Source: B69-G16 sp964501905 (GTDB lineage: Archaea > Thermoproteota > Thermoprotei > Thermofilales > B69-G16). From it: a DNA stretch of 64,000 bases. The notes below the pieces were generated by a model. The model ran no database searches. It worked only from the letters and a program-made list of their open reading frames with translations, and was not told where the DNA came from. Below are positions 8,657 through 16,014 of this stretch, piece by piece. A program made the translations under genes and the position numbers. Numbering within the stretch: the first letter of the stretch is position 1; every line of letters begins with the position of its first letter. The stretch covers positions 36,998-100,997 of the forward strand of contig CAZCTW010000007.1 in assembly GCA_964501905.1 (NCBI GenBank), given 5' to 3'.

Positions 8657-9018
8657 ATGGCCGTCGAACCCCGCTATTTTATGGAAAGGGAGGGGATACA
8701 CGTTCACGTATATGATAATGGTGGGAAAAGATATTAGATGAAACGTTTATTAGAGTCAAAATTAATGGAAAAATGATTGATCCTATGGCTGGGAGACGCT
8801 TGATAGTTCAAATATTTTGTTCTATAATAAGTAGGGATATCAGGAAGTATATAAATAGAGTTGCGTGTCCTTATTGTAGGAGCGAAATAACGGCGAGCGG
8901 TTTAGATATAGTTAAGCCGCGCAGGAAAATTGTTTGTCCGTAATGCGGCTATTCGTTTAAACTAGGTAAACCAGTAATACCTAATCCTCTAGCGTGGTTA
9001 ATTAAAATGCATGATTAA
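8657..9018 (+). pseudogene. Broken zinc-ribbon protein gene (one frameshift, one in-frame stop)
   Basis: Reading from ATG 8657 gives MAVEPRYFMEREGIHVHVYDN, then a stop at 8735. A one-base shift near 8722-8726 continues the protein as WEKILDETFIRVKINGK and on to a zinc ribbon. The first half is CPYC; the second reads CP, a TAA stop at 8941, then CGYSFKLGKP, ending cleanly at TAA 9016. One missing base and one stop therefore interrupt what was a protein of about 120 residues. The family is unknown; the Cys pairs suggest zinc binding. Two separate lesions favour real decay over one sequencing error. Confidence 0.7.
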
Positions 9019-9273
9019 ATTGTACCATTCGCTGGAACTTGTACAAGCGATTACGTTTGTGATTGTTATAGTGAATGTAAGAAGAATGATCAGTGCGCTT
9101 CTGGTTATTGCTGTAAGTATGTGGTTACTAAAGCTGATGCTGATCAAATATGTGTTGAGAAGGGTACTATTGTTGATAAGGATGGTAAGAGTTATATTTG
9201 TGATCCTCCTTTTGGTTTTGAGAGCAATAATGTCGGTTTTTCAAGTTTTCTTTTCTTTAATCCTTTTAGCTAG
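9019..9273 (+). pseudogene. Cysteine-rich fragment without a start codon
   Basis: The frame directly after TAA 9016, in phase with the zinc-ribbon remnant, is open for 84 codons. It encodes nine cysteines in a tight pattern (GTCTSDYVCDCYSECKKNDQ, then CASGYCC, QIC and YIC), ending at TAG 9271. This looks like a secreted disulfide-rich module of the kind found in surface proteins. No ATG, GTG or TTG lies before the Cys cluster, so it appears to be the C-terminal remnant of a lost gene. Codons end mostly in T, unlike the ileS or RuBisCO genes. It overlaps the tail of the convergent gene by 8 bases. Confidence 0.55.
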
Positions 9274-11347
9274 GTCTTTTTATGAAGTATAGGATTGCTT
9301 TTTCTATTTCCAAATTTTCTTTCCATATTGGTATAAATACAGTTCCTTTTACTACGTACGGTCTTTCTGGTCTTGTTGTATCTTTTTGCAGTCCTTCTTG
9401 CATTGACATTTGTTCTATTCCGTTTAATGGTATCTTTGCTATTTTTCCATACCTTCCATCGGTTATTTCTTTATAAATTGAATCTGGTATTCCAATAGGT
9501 ACAAGCATAACTCCATAGACTGTTAAACTAGTATCTTTTGGTGCTAAGTCAACTCTCTGCCAAATTACCGGTATTCCAAGCAGTTTCATGACCATTTCTT
9601 TGTTGTAAATTGTAATCCATGGAGGTCCTTTTATTACTTCTAGTGTGTATCCTTCTGCATATCTATACAAATCCCATGGTTTTATTTCTTCTGTTTTGTT
9701 TAGCCATGGGTAATAGATTTTCGCTTTCCAGTTTTTCGTTAAAAATGTGTTTGGTGAATTGAATTGTAAAGCGTAGCTATCTGGGTTTTTTGCTCTTGGG
9801 TCGTCCCATCCGTCGAATGCTTGATATCCGAATCCTGTTAATTGAATTTGCGCTTCTCTTGCTCCTTGATCTCCCCAGTCATCTACTCTCGCATACCAAT
9901 GACATCTTGGATCTATTAAGTCTCCTGTTGGGTAGTGTTTTATTAGTTTGTTTTCTTTCCAGTCTTTTAGTATTTGTTTTGCTGTTTTTGGTGTTTGTGT
10001 TATGTGGTATTGGTATGCTTCTAGTCCCCATATTTCTTGTTTGTTTTCTATATCCCATGCTCTTAGTGGTACTGTGTATTGGATTACTAGTATTGCTTTT
10101 CTGGTGTTTTTGTCTGGTATTGTTTGTTTTAGTTCTGTTAGTCTTGGCATTACCTGCCAGTGTTTGTATGCTAGTTTTACGGCTTTTTCAGGTTTTACTT
10201 TTAGTATTTCTAGTAGCTGATAGGTGTCTGCTATTATCCAAGCGGCTACTTCCTCGTGGCTTTCCCTTAATAACGACTGGTTTATGTTTGCTTCAGCGGC
10301 TAGCAGCCAGTATGCTTTATATGGCGTTATCGGGTATAGCTTCCAGCCTCTCAACTCTACAGGTTTTAAGGTTTCGTTGAATTCTGCTAGTTGTTTTATT
10401 TCTCCTGTTTCTGGGCATCCGTTTATTATTGCTAGGGTGTAGTTTCCGGGAATATAAACAAATGCTTTTTCGTATTTTTCTATTCCCTGGATTAGCGGTA
10501 TTGCTTTTAAAAATACTTGTTTTTTAAGTTTTTCTTCTACTCCTCTATCTATCTGATCTACTATTTCAAACGCTAGTTTTTTGTTTCCAGCTATTAGTTT
10601 AAAATCTAGCATTCCCTCTCTATACAATTCTTTAATGAATTCACGCTGGTACAGCTTTTCAGCTTCTTCTCTATTTAATCCATGTTTTGAAGCTTCAAGT
10701 ATAAACTTGTCTAGTTCTGATAGACTAAAGCTTCCTTTTTTGACGCTTGCAATTTTTCTATCCGATTTATCCACTGCTATAATTTTGTAGTTTATCTTGT
10801 CGGCGTCAATTTTTATTCTAGTTCTCCAGAGTCCGTTACCTCTAGAATCTACCTGGAATGCTGTTAGAGTGTAGTTTTTACCGTTGAAAGAGAATAGTAC
10901 TTTCTCAATTCCGCTTAAATCCCTAGTAGTAACATCAACAACTAAACTTCCATCCCCAATTTTTAAATCAACTTTCTCGATTAAAGGCTTATCGTAAAAA
11001 GTAAAATTCCTACAAACCAAGCTCTCATTAAAATAAGGATCTAAAACACAAACCCTGTAAACTCCCTCCTCAACTAGAGACGTAGAGGCAGCCCAAACAC
11101 CACTTTTTCCATAAACAGCGTTAAGAGGTATATGTTCGCCGTTTGGAAATTCTACTTTAACAGAGATAATATTGACGCTTGTACTGTTACGGCCTTTAAC
11201 TAGAATCTGCAGTTCACCGCTAACTTCTTTTAAATCGATATTTTCTATTTTAAAGAATTGTTTAGGCTGTGACTGCTTAAAATAGTAATACCCTGCCAAG
11301 GTAAACACTGCAATTAAAACAACCGCTACAGCGTATTTAAACTTCAT
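9266..11347 (-). CDS. Large membrane-anchored extracellular protein, unknown function
   Basis: I place the start at ATG 11347 rather than at the longer ORF start 11401. It gives a clean N-terminal anchor (MKFKYAVAVVLIAVFTLAGYYYF), and a TATA-like CTAAATTTTAG lies about 30 bases upstream, so the transcript is probably leaderless. The product is 693 residues: anchor, two beta-rich Ig-like segments to about residue 210, a helical middle, then a Trp- and Tyr-rich C-terminal region containing RCHWYARVDDWGDQ and GFGYQAFDGWDDP. No known catalytic motif is certain. The 3' two thirds are AT-rich and use different codons from neighbouring housekeeping genes, suggesting transfer. Confidence 0.75.
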   Translation of the reverse strand: MKFKYAVAVVLIAVFTLAGYYYFKQSQPKQFFKIENIDLKEVSGELQILVKGRNSTSVNIISVKVEFPNGEHIPLNAVYGKSGVWAASTSLVEEGVYRVCVLDPYFNESLVCRNFTFYDKPLIEKVDLKIGDGSLVVDVTTRDLSGIEKVLFSFNGKNYTLTAFQVDSRGNGLWRTRIKIDADKINYKIIAVDKSDRKIASVKKGSFSLSELDKFILEASKHGLNREEAEKLYQREFIKELYREGMLDFKLIAGNKKLAFEIVDQIDRGVEEKLKKQVFLKAIPLIQGIEKYEKAFVYIPGNYTLAIINGCPETGEIKQLAEFNETLKPVELRGWKLYPITPYKAYWLLAAEANINQSLLRESHEEVAAWIIADTYQLLEILKVKPEKAVKLAYKHWQVMPRLTELKQTIPDKNTRKAILVIQYTVPLRAWDIENKQEIWGLEAYQYHITQTPKTAKQILKDWKENKLIKHYPTGDLIDPRCHWYARVDDWGDQGAREAQIQLTGFGYQAFDGWDDPRAKNPDSYALQFNSPNTFLTKNWKAKIYYPWLNKTEEIKPWDLYRYAEGYTLEVIKGPPWITIYNKEMVMKLLGIPVIWQRVDLAPKDTSLTVYGVMLVPIGIPDSIYKEITDGRYGKIAKIPLNGIEQMSMQEGLQKDTTRPERPYVVKGTVFIPIWKENLEIEKAILYFIKRPS

Positions 11348-11372
11348 AACACTATAATAACACACATCCACA

Positions 11373-11419
11373 CTAAAATTTAGCTTTTGTGGAGTGCTCA
11401 CGATTTTGTGGAATACTCA
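11373..11419 (-). promoter_or_regulatory. TATA box with two direct repeats upstream of the 9266-11347 gene
   Basis: On the minus strand, two 16-base copies of TGAG(T/C)A(T/C)TCCACAAAA, spaced 19 bases start to start (plus-strand 11385-11400 and 11404-11419), sit just upstream of the TATA-like CTAAATTTTAG at 11373-11383. Paired repeats at this position beside an archaeal TATA box are the classic place for an activator or repressor to bind. Confidence 0.5.
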
Positions 11420-11805
11420 AACTGTTACCTCGTATTTTGCGGAATTTAGTCTCTCGCGGATTTATTCCAATAAACCTTGTAGAATAATCTATTTTAAGGT
11501 GATTTCTTTTTAAATTTAATAAACCTAACCTATATGCTCGTCAATTAAATCCGCTAGTACGCCACAAGACGTGTCCTAGAATAAGTATACAAGTACCGAA
11601 AGGCTATATATCCGCTTTTAGTATCAAAGTGTTTGCTTATAATTGCATAATTTAGGCTGGTATTTTGGATAAATAGTCACATAGTTCATATTTTTGAGAA
11701 AATATATGCTAGTTGGTGAGTACTTTAAATTTAATTGAGATATAAATTTTTAAGTATCCTAAAAATACATAACTTGGAGGGGAACTGGGTAGAAGGTAGG
11801 GATTG
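11420..11805. other. Non-coding spacer with the 11806 gene promoter
   Basis: AT-rich spacer between the divergent surface-protein genes. It holds a TATA-like TATAAATT near 11741-11748, about 65 bases before ATG 11806, and a ribosome-binding-like GGAGGGG at 11777-11783. I see no further gene, RNA or repeat. Confidence 0.5.
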
Positions 11806-14193
11806 ATGAGAAAAAGTATCGTGGTATTCTTAGTTTTAGCCCTATCGCTAACTCTTTTGGGGTACTCGCCTAAAATTAGCTCCATACCTATTAATACGAA
11901 GACGCTGTACCCAGTGATAGATGGACATATATGCCCTGATATAGCTAAGTTTAATGTGGATTTCATCTCTGTCGCGTACTTCACAGGCTCGAATGCTAGA
12001 TGTAATATATTAATGAAATTCGACCTATCTGCTATCCCGAAGGGAGCCAAGATAATATCAGCTAAACTATATGTCTACCTAAAGAAATTCTACACCATTG
12101 AAGAAGGAAAAACCTATAAGAGGATCAATCTGGGGAGAATAACATCTTACTGGACTAGCTCTGCCACATATGTATATAGGACGTCAACGCTAAAATGGGA
12201 TAATCCTGGAGGAGACTATGTGCCTCTATACAAGTTCGTCGACGTATATGTAGATGATCCTCAAGGCAAGCAGTTTGAGTACGATGTAACAGGGGTGGTG
12301 AAGGATTGGATGAATAATGAGTATCCTAACTATGGATTCATTTTCTATGCTGGAGCATCATGGACAGGCGGAATACAATTTTATGCACGAGAAGCCTCGA
12401 ACCCGGAGTATAGACCCAAGCTAGTGATAAAATACCAGTACGGTATAGATGTGGATGCAAATCCCTCTATACTCGAAGTAGCTCAGGGTAAGAGTGGAAC
12501 ATACGCGGTAACAATATCCACGGTAGGTTACTCCGGAAACGTGAACCTACAGCTATTCGGTCTCCCCTCAGGAGCAACTTATAGCTTCTCCCCCAGCTCT
12601 GGAGTGCCGCCATTCAACTCGTTTTTAACGATAAATGTTGGTAGCGACACACAGGAGGGGACGTATACCCTAACGATAAAGGCTGTTGGAACGGGAGTCT
12701 CGGCCCAGAAAACTGTAAAGTTGAAGGTGAAGGGGGGAGCGTTTACGCTCTCCCTACCGTCTCCCTCTATATCACTACAGCAGGGTGAAACAGAACAAGT
12801 ACAACTGGTAGTAAACCCGGTAGGCGAGTATAGTAAGAAGGTAACTATAACTTTCCAGAACGTCCCCGCCGGTGTCTCGGTAACGGCGAGTCCTGTTCAA
12901 GTATATCCTGGAAGTATAGTAGTAGTAACGATATCTATTTCTGAAAACGCCGCGCCGGGCACATATCATATAACCGTAAAGGGGACGGGAGAGGATGGTA
13001 AAACGGATACGACGATTCTCGATTTAACGATAACAGAAATGCCGTTTGATTTCAGTATTTCAGCATCTCCTCCATCAGCTATGGTAGCGCAGGGTGAGAA
13101 AGTTTCAACAGTAATAGAGATAGGATTGACAAGTGGGCATCCAAAACCGGTATCGATAACTGTTTCAGGACTGCCTAGCGGAACATACGCGCTATCAAGT
13201 ACATCGGTAACTCCGCCGGGTAAGGTATATTTAAAAATAGATACTTCGACATTGAGCGGGACATACACTGTAGCGATCAAGGCTACGGGCGATGGGATAT
13301 CAAAGACGACTCAGTTCGTCCTCAATGTAAAGGAAAAGCCTCCTTTCGACTTTAACTTGATGGTAACTCCAACTACAGTGGATATGAAACAAGGAGAAAC
13401 TACCTCAATAATAATACAGGTAGAAGTTACAAGTGGCGAGCCGGAAGAAGTCGCTTTAAGCGTGATTGGGCTACCCCCAGAAGCCTCATATACCCTCTCA
13501 CCCGACAAGCTCATACCTCCTGGAACAGCCGTCCTGATGATAGATTCTGGTTCGGCGAAAGGCACATTCACGATTATAATAAAAGCGGAGTCAAGTGAGA
13601 GTGAGAAGACGCAGCTTGTTACTCTAAATATAGAAGAAAAGCTGTGTATAATAGCTACTGTAACCTACGGCTCGGAGGTAAGCGACGAAGTTAACTTTCT
13701 GAGAGAGTTTAGAGACAATATAGTGTTATCCACTACTGCGGGTAAAATGTTTTATAAGGCCTTTAATGCTTTCTACTATAGCTGGAGCCCATACGTGGCT
13801 CAGTTTATACTTAGGAACCCTATATTAAAAACTCCTATGAGAGTGCTACTATATCCGCTTATTGGTAGCCTTATGATATCATCGTATATAGCTACGCCGC
13901 TTACTGCAGTAAGTCCGGAAATAGCGGTATATTTTGCGGGTATAATCTCATCGCTGTTGCTAGGCTTAATATATCTGACACCGTTGACGTACATCGTTCT
14001 GAAATTATCGAAGAGAAAGGTAAAGCCTAGCGTTGTAAAGTTATTCTGTACATCATTTATCACAATACTGGTTATGTGTCTATTATCTCAACTGATGGGT
14101 GTATACTCGATGCTCATAATAACAACGCCGTTGCTCGTTATAAATACGATGTCATTACCAGCATTGCTCCTCTCACATAAATTAATCAAATAA
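11806..14193 (+). CDS. Secreted surface protein: DNRLRE domain, four Ig-like repeats, CFI-box, C-terminal membrane domain
   Basis: A 795-residue protein; I use ATG 11806 rather than the TTG one codon earlier. It has an N-terminal signal/anchor (VVFLVLALSLTLLGYS), then a DNRLRE-type carbohydrate-binding-like beta domain to about residue 200 (LMKFDLSAIPKGAKIISAKL). Four tandem Ig-like NEW3-type domains follow, each with a GLPSGATYSFSP or GLPPEASYTLSP signature. A CFI-box-like segment comes next (CIIATVTYGSEVSDEVNFLR, then FRDN and YYSWSPYVAQFI). At least four hydrophobic helices end the protein. It is probably a cell-surface or S-layer-associated protein held in the membrane by its C-terminus. 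Confidence 0.8.
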   Translation: MRKSIVVFLVLALSLTLLGYSPKISSIPINTKTLYPVIDGHICPDIAKFNVDFISVAYFTGSNARCNILMKFDLSAIPKGAKIISAKLYVYLKKFYTIEEGKTYKRINLGRITSYWTSSATYVYRTSTLKWDNPGGDYVPLYKFVDVYVDDPQGKQFEYDVTGVVKDWMNNEYPNYGFIFYAGASWTGGIQFYAREASNPEYRPKLVIKYQYGIDVDANPSILEVAQGKSGTYAVTISTVGYSGNVNLQLFGLPSGATYSFSPSSGVPPFNSFLTINVGSDTQEGTYTLTIKAVGTGVSAQKTVKLKVKGGAFTLSLPSPSISLQQGETEQVQLVVNPVGEYSKKVTITFQNVPAGVSVTASPVQVYPGSIVVVTISISENAAPGTYHITVKGTGEDGKTDTTILDLTITEMPFDFSISASPPSAMVAQGEKVSTVIEIGLTSGHPKPVSITVSGLPSGTYALSSTSVTPPGKVYLKIDTSTLSGTYTVAIKATGDGISKTTQFVLNVKEKPPFDFNLMVTPTTVDMKQGETTSIIIQVEVTSGEPEEVALSVIGLPPEASYTLSPDKLIPPGTAVLMIDSGSAKGTFTIIIKAESSESEKTQLVTLNIEEKLCIIATVTYGSEVSDEVNFLREFRDNIVLSTTAGKMFYKAFNAFYYSWSPYVAQFILRNPILKTPMRVLLYPLIGSLMISSYIATPLTAVSPEIAVYFAGIISSLLLGLIYLTPLTYIVLKLSKRKVKPSVVKLFCTSFITILVMCLLSQLMGVYSMLIITTPLLVINTMSLPALLLSHKLIK

Positions 14194-14569
14194 TTTTTTA
14201 AATCACTTACCTATCCGCTCCAGTTTTGAAAGTTTCAATCGAAGATTAATTAATCATAATCCGCGAGCGTATTAGGTTGCAATGAGACAAATCTGTGAGA
14301 AATAAAATAAGGTTTTAGCCGCTGGCTTGACCCTCATCTAAGAGACATGTTCCATAGTGTATAAGTATTACTTGTTTTGTGATTGCGGGGTAATGCTTTT
14401 ACATAGTACTAATGGTAATAGGATTGCTGTTACAGCCTACTCTTTAGGATTGCTCGCTTAGTCTTTAACTTATTTGTAAAAACATGGAAGCACAAAATGC
14501 AGAGAGCTGTAGGTTGACGTTTCCCCGCTAGAACTAGATTGAAACTTCAGGTGATTTGAAATTACTCTA
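14194..14569. other. Non-coding spacer, no gene seen
   Basis: About 375 bases between two convergent genes. The only patterns are an 11-base inverted pair AAGTTTCAATC (14230-14240) / GATTGAAACTT (14537-14547) and a single CRISPR-repeat-like GTTTCCCC...GATTGAAAC at 14519-14545. Neither recurs, so no array or element is called. Confidence 0.45.
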
Positions 14570-14884
14570 TTATATGATTCCTACGAGTTTTAAAAGTATT
14601 GGAATTACTGTTGTCCCCCATACGGTGATGATCAGTCCTGTGGTCCACCTAAAATTGCTGTGTATCTCCCCTCTAAGCTTACTCATTTCCTCTCTAAGCC
14701 CTCTTATCTCTTCTCTAAGCTCTTTTCTTAGCTCATTTAGATCTCTTTTGGTTGCTATATCGGCTATAACGGCGTTTATTAATACTAATCTTATATCTGG
14801 CTCGGATATGAGAAGCTCAGCGAATCTCTTTCTAAGCTTAATATTTTCCTCAAACTCTTTAATCAGTTTCTCAACTAGAGACAT
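14570..14884 (-). CDS. Coiled-coil membrane-tail protein (DUF1640-like)
   Basis: A 104-residue protein: an acidic helical N-terminus, the segment LISEPDIRLVLINAVIADIATKRDL, a coiled coil of heptads (LNELRKELREEIRGLREEM), and one C-terminal membrane helix. This arrangement, a short helical head with TKRDLxELR and coiled coil, is frequent in crenarchaeal genomes and resembles DUF1640 proteins. Its function is unknown. The membrane tail suggests a peripheral scaffold or a sensor. ATG start. Confidence 0.72.
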   Translation of the reverse strand: MSLVEKLIKEFEENIKLRKRFAELLISEPDIRLVLINAVIADIATKRDLNELRKELREEIRGLREEMSKLRGEIHSNFRWTTGLIITVWGTTVIPILLKLVGII

Positions 14885-14931
14885 GAGCGCCCATGGAAAA
14901 TATTTAAAGAAGGTATATAAGCATAGCTAAC

Positions 14932-15046
14932 TAAGGCAAGGTGGTGTCAAGTTAAGGTTTTGTGAAGTTCGCTCTCTAGTATTATGCTATGGTTTTTCAG
15001 CAATTTATGCTTCGAGAGGTGCTTAACTTGACAGCACCTAAGGCAA
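14932..15046. mobile_element. 99-bp MITE with 17-bp terminal inverted repeats and 8-bp target duplication
   Basis: GGTGGTGTCAAGTTAAG at 14940-14956 is matched at 16 of 17 positions by the reverse complement of CTTAACTTGACAGCACC at 15022-15038. The element is flanked on both sides by the 8-base direct repeat TAAGGCAA (14932-14939 and 15039-15046). The 99-bp body encodes nothing. This is the structure of a miniature inverted-repeat element moved by a transposase supplied elsewhere. An 8-bp duplication is typical of IS6-type elements, but the family needs a database check. Confidence 0.8.
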
Positions 15047-15110
15047 CTACGTACACTTTAGGTAAGGGAGAGCGGGGTTTTAGCTAGGCTTCCGACTAGG
15101 CTATGCCGTT

Positions 15111-15254
15111 ATGGTCCTAGTAGAGTACGAGGTTTTATTGAGCAATGCCTTAATAGAGCTTCTCGGAATAGAAACGATTAAACCTAGGAGCGGATTGTGG
15201 AAATTTAGAAAGGAAACTGTAAATAGAGCTAGGAGGAGCCCGGGTATTGGATAG
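15111..15254 (+). pseudogene. Remnant of an aspartyl-protease-like (retropepsin-type) gene
   Basis: A 47-codon frame from ATG 15111 reads MVLVEYEVLLSNALIELLGI, then ETIKPRSGLWKFRKE. It resembles the C-terminal end of archaeal retropepsin-like proteins (a pattern of the form EVLIxxxLIxxLGIxxxxPxxGLWRF), which normally follow a DTGA active-site motif. That motif is missing: the frame closes at TAG 15081, just 30 bases upstream. I take it as a 5' deleted remnant beside the MITE. It is short, so chance cannot be excluded. Confidence 0.4.
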
Positions 15255-15261
15255 AATAATT

Positions 15262-16014
15262 TTATTTATACGATATCCACGCCAGCCGCCTAATTCCGTG
15301 CTCTGTCAAATTCGCTAAGTCAAAGTTTCTAATGTTTACTATTCCATAATTGGCGAAGACGTAGAGGACTTTGAAGCCCGCTCCTTCCAGCAGGTTCTTT
15401 AACACGCTGGGAGGATAGACAGTAACGGTGAGCTCTAATCCAGCCTTTAGGTTTAAGCTCTCCACTTCCTCTTTATAAAGCCTGGCTTTGTACTCGAATT
15501 TATAATCATTTATCTTTTTACGCTCTATTACTTCGACTAACTGGTCCTCATGGAGTATAATTCCACTTCCCTCACTCCATTTAACGGGCACGTCCAGAAT
15601 GAAGATGCCAGACGGTTTTAAAGCTCTATAAATATTTTTTAGGACTAGTTTGTTCTCCTCGTCGGAAAAATAGCCGAACGAGGTATACCAATTCAATACG
15701 ACGTCAAACTCCTCTTTATAGCCTATTTTTCTCATATCTCCGACTTGATAAAAGACTTCAAATCCTCTATTTCTCTTCTTGGCCAGGTCAATTAATTCTC
15801 TGTTTAAATCCACTCCGAAGACTTCAAATCCGTTTTCTCTCAAATACTTGTGGTGCCTCCCGATACCGCAAGCCAGGTCTAGTATTCTCCTATATTTAGT
15901 TTTTAGCTTTTTCTCGGCGAGATGTATTAAAAAAGATATGTATTCTGCTTCTAGAAAATTCCGCTCCTCAGGAACGTCTAGATGCCAGAGGTAGACGCTG
16001 TAGGACAAGTTCAC
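15262..16014 (-). CDS. Class I SAM-dependent methyltransferase
   Basis: A 250-residue methyltransferase with motif I LDLACGIGRHHKYLRENGFE at about residues 44-63 and a following acidic strand end (VFGVDLN) that binds the ribose of AdoMet. Motifs further on (DVVLNWYTSFGYFSDEENK, LKPSGIFILDVP) fit the UbiE/SmtA-like class. The substrate is not evident. Its GTG start overlaps the ileS stop in a GTGA tetranucleotide, so it is translated from the same message as ileS, hinting at an RNA-related role without proving it. Confidence 0.82.
   Translation of the reverse strand: MNLSYSVYLWHLDVPEERNFLEAEYISFLIHLAEKKLKTKYRRILDLACGIGRHHKYLRENGFEVFGVDLNRELIDLAKKRNRGFEVFYQVGDMRKIGYKEEFDVVLNWYTSFGYFSDEENKLVLKNIYRALKPSGIFILDVPVKWSEGSGIILHEDQLVEVIERKKINDYKFEYKARLYKEEVESLNLKAGLELTVTVYPPSVLKNLLEGAGFKVLYVFANYGIVNIRNFDLANLTEHGIRRLAWISYK

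Noticed and set aside
9011..9292. 93-codon hydrophobic ORF starting at ATG 9011
   Set aside because: It is an out-of-frame reading of the Cys-rich fragment; the neighbouring frame has far better protein character.
9790..10380. 196-codon Leu/Val-rich plus-strand ORF
   Set aside because: Antisense of the AT-rich secreted-protein gene; the bias of that gene creates artificial leucine runs.
14519..14545. GTTTCCCC...GATTGAAAC resembles a CRISPR repeat
   Set aside because: Only one copy; no second repeat, spacer or cas gene nearby.
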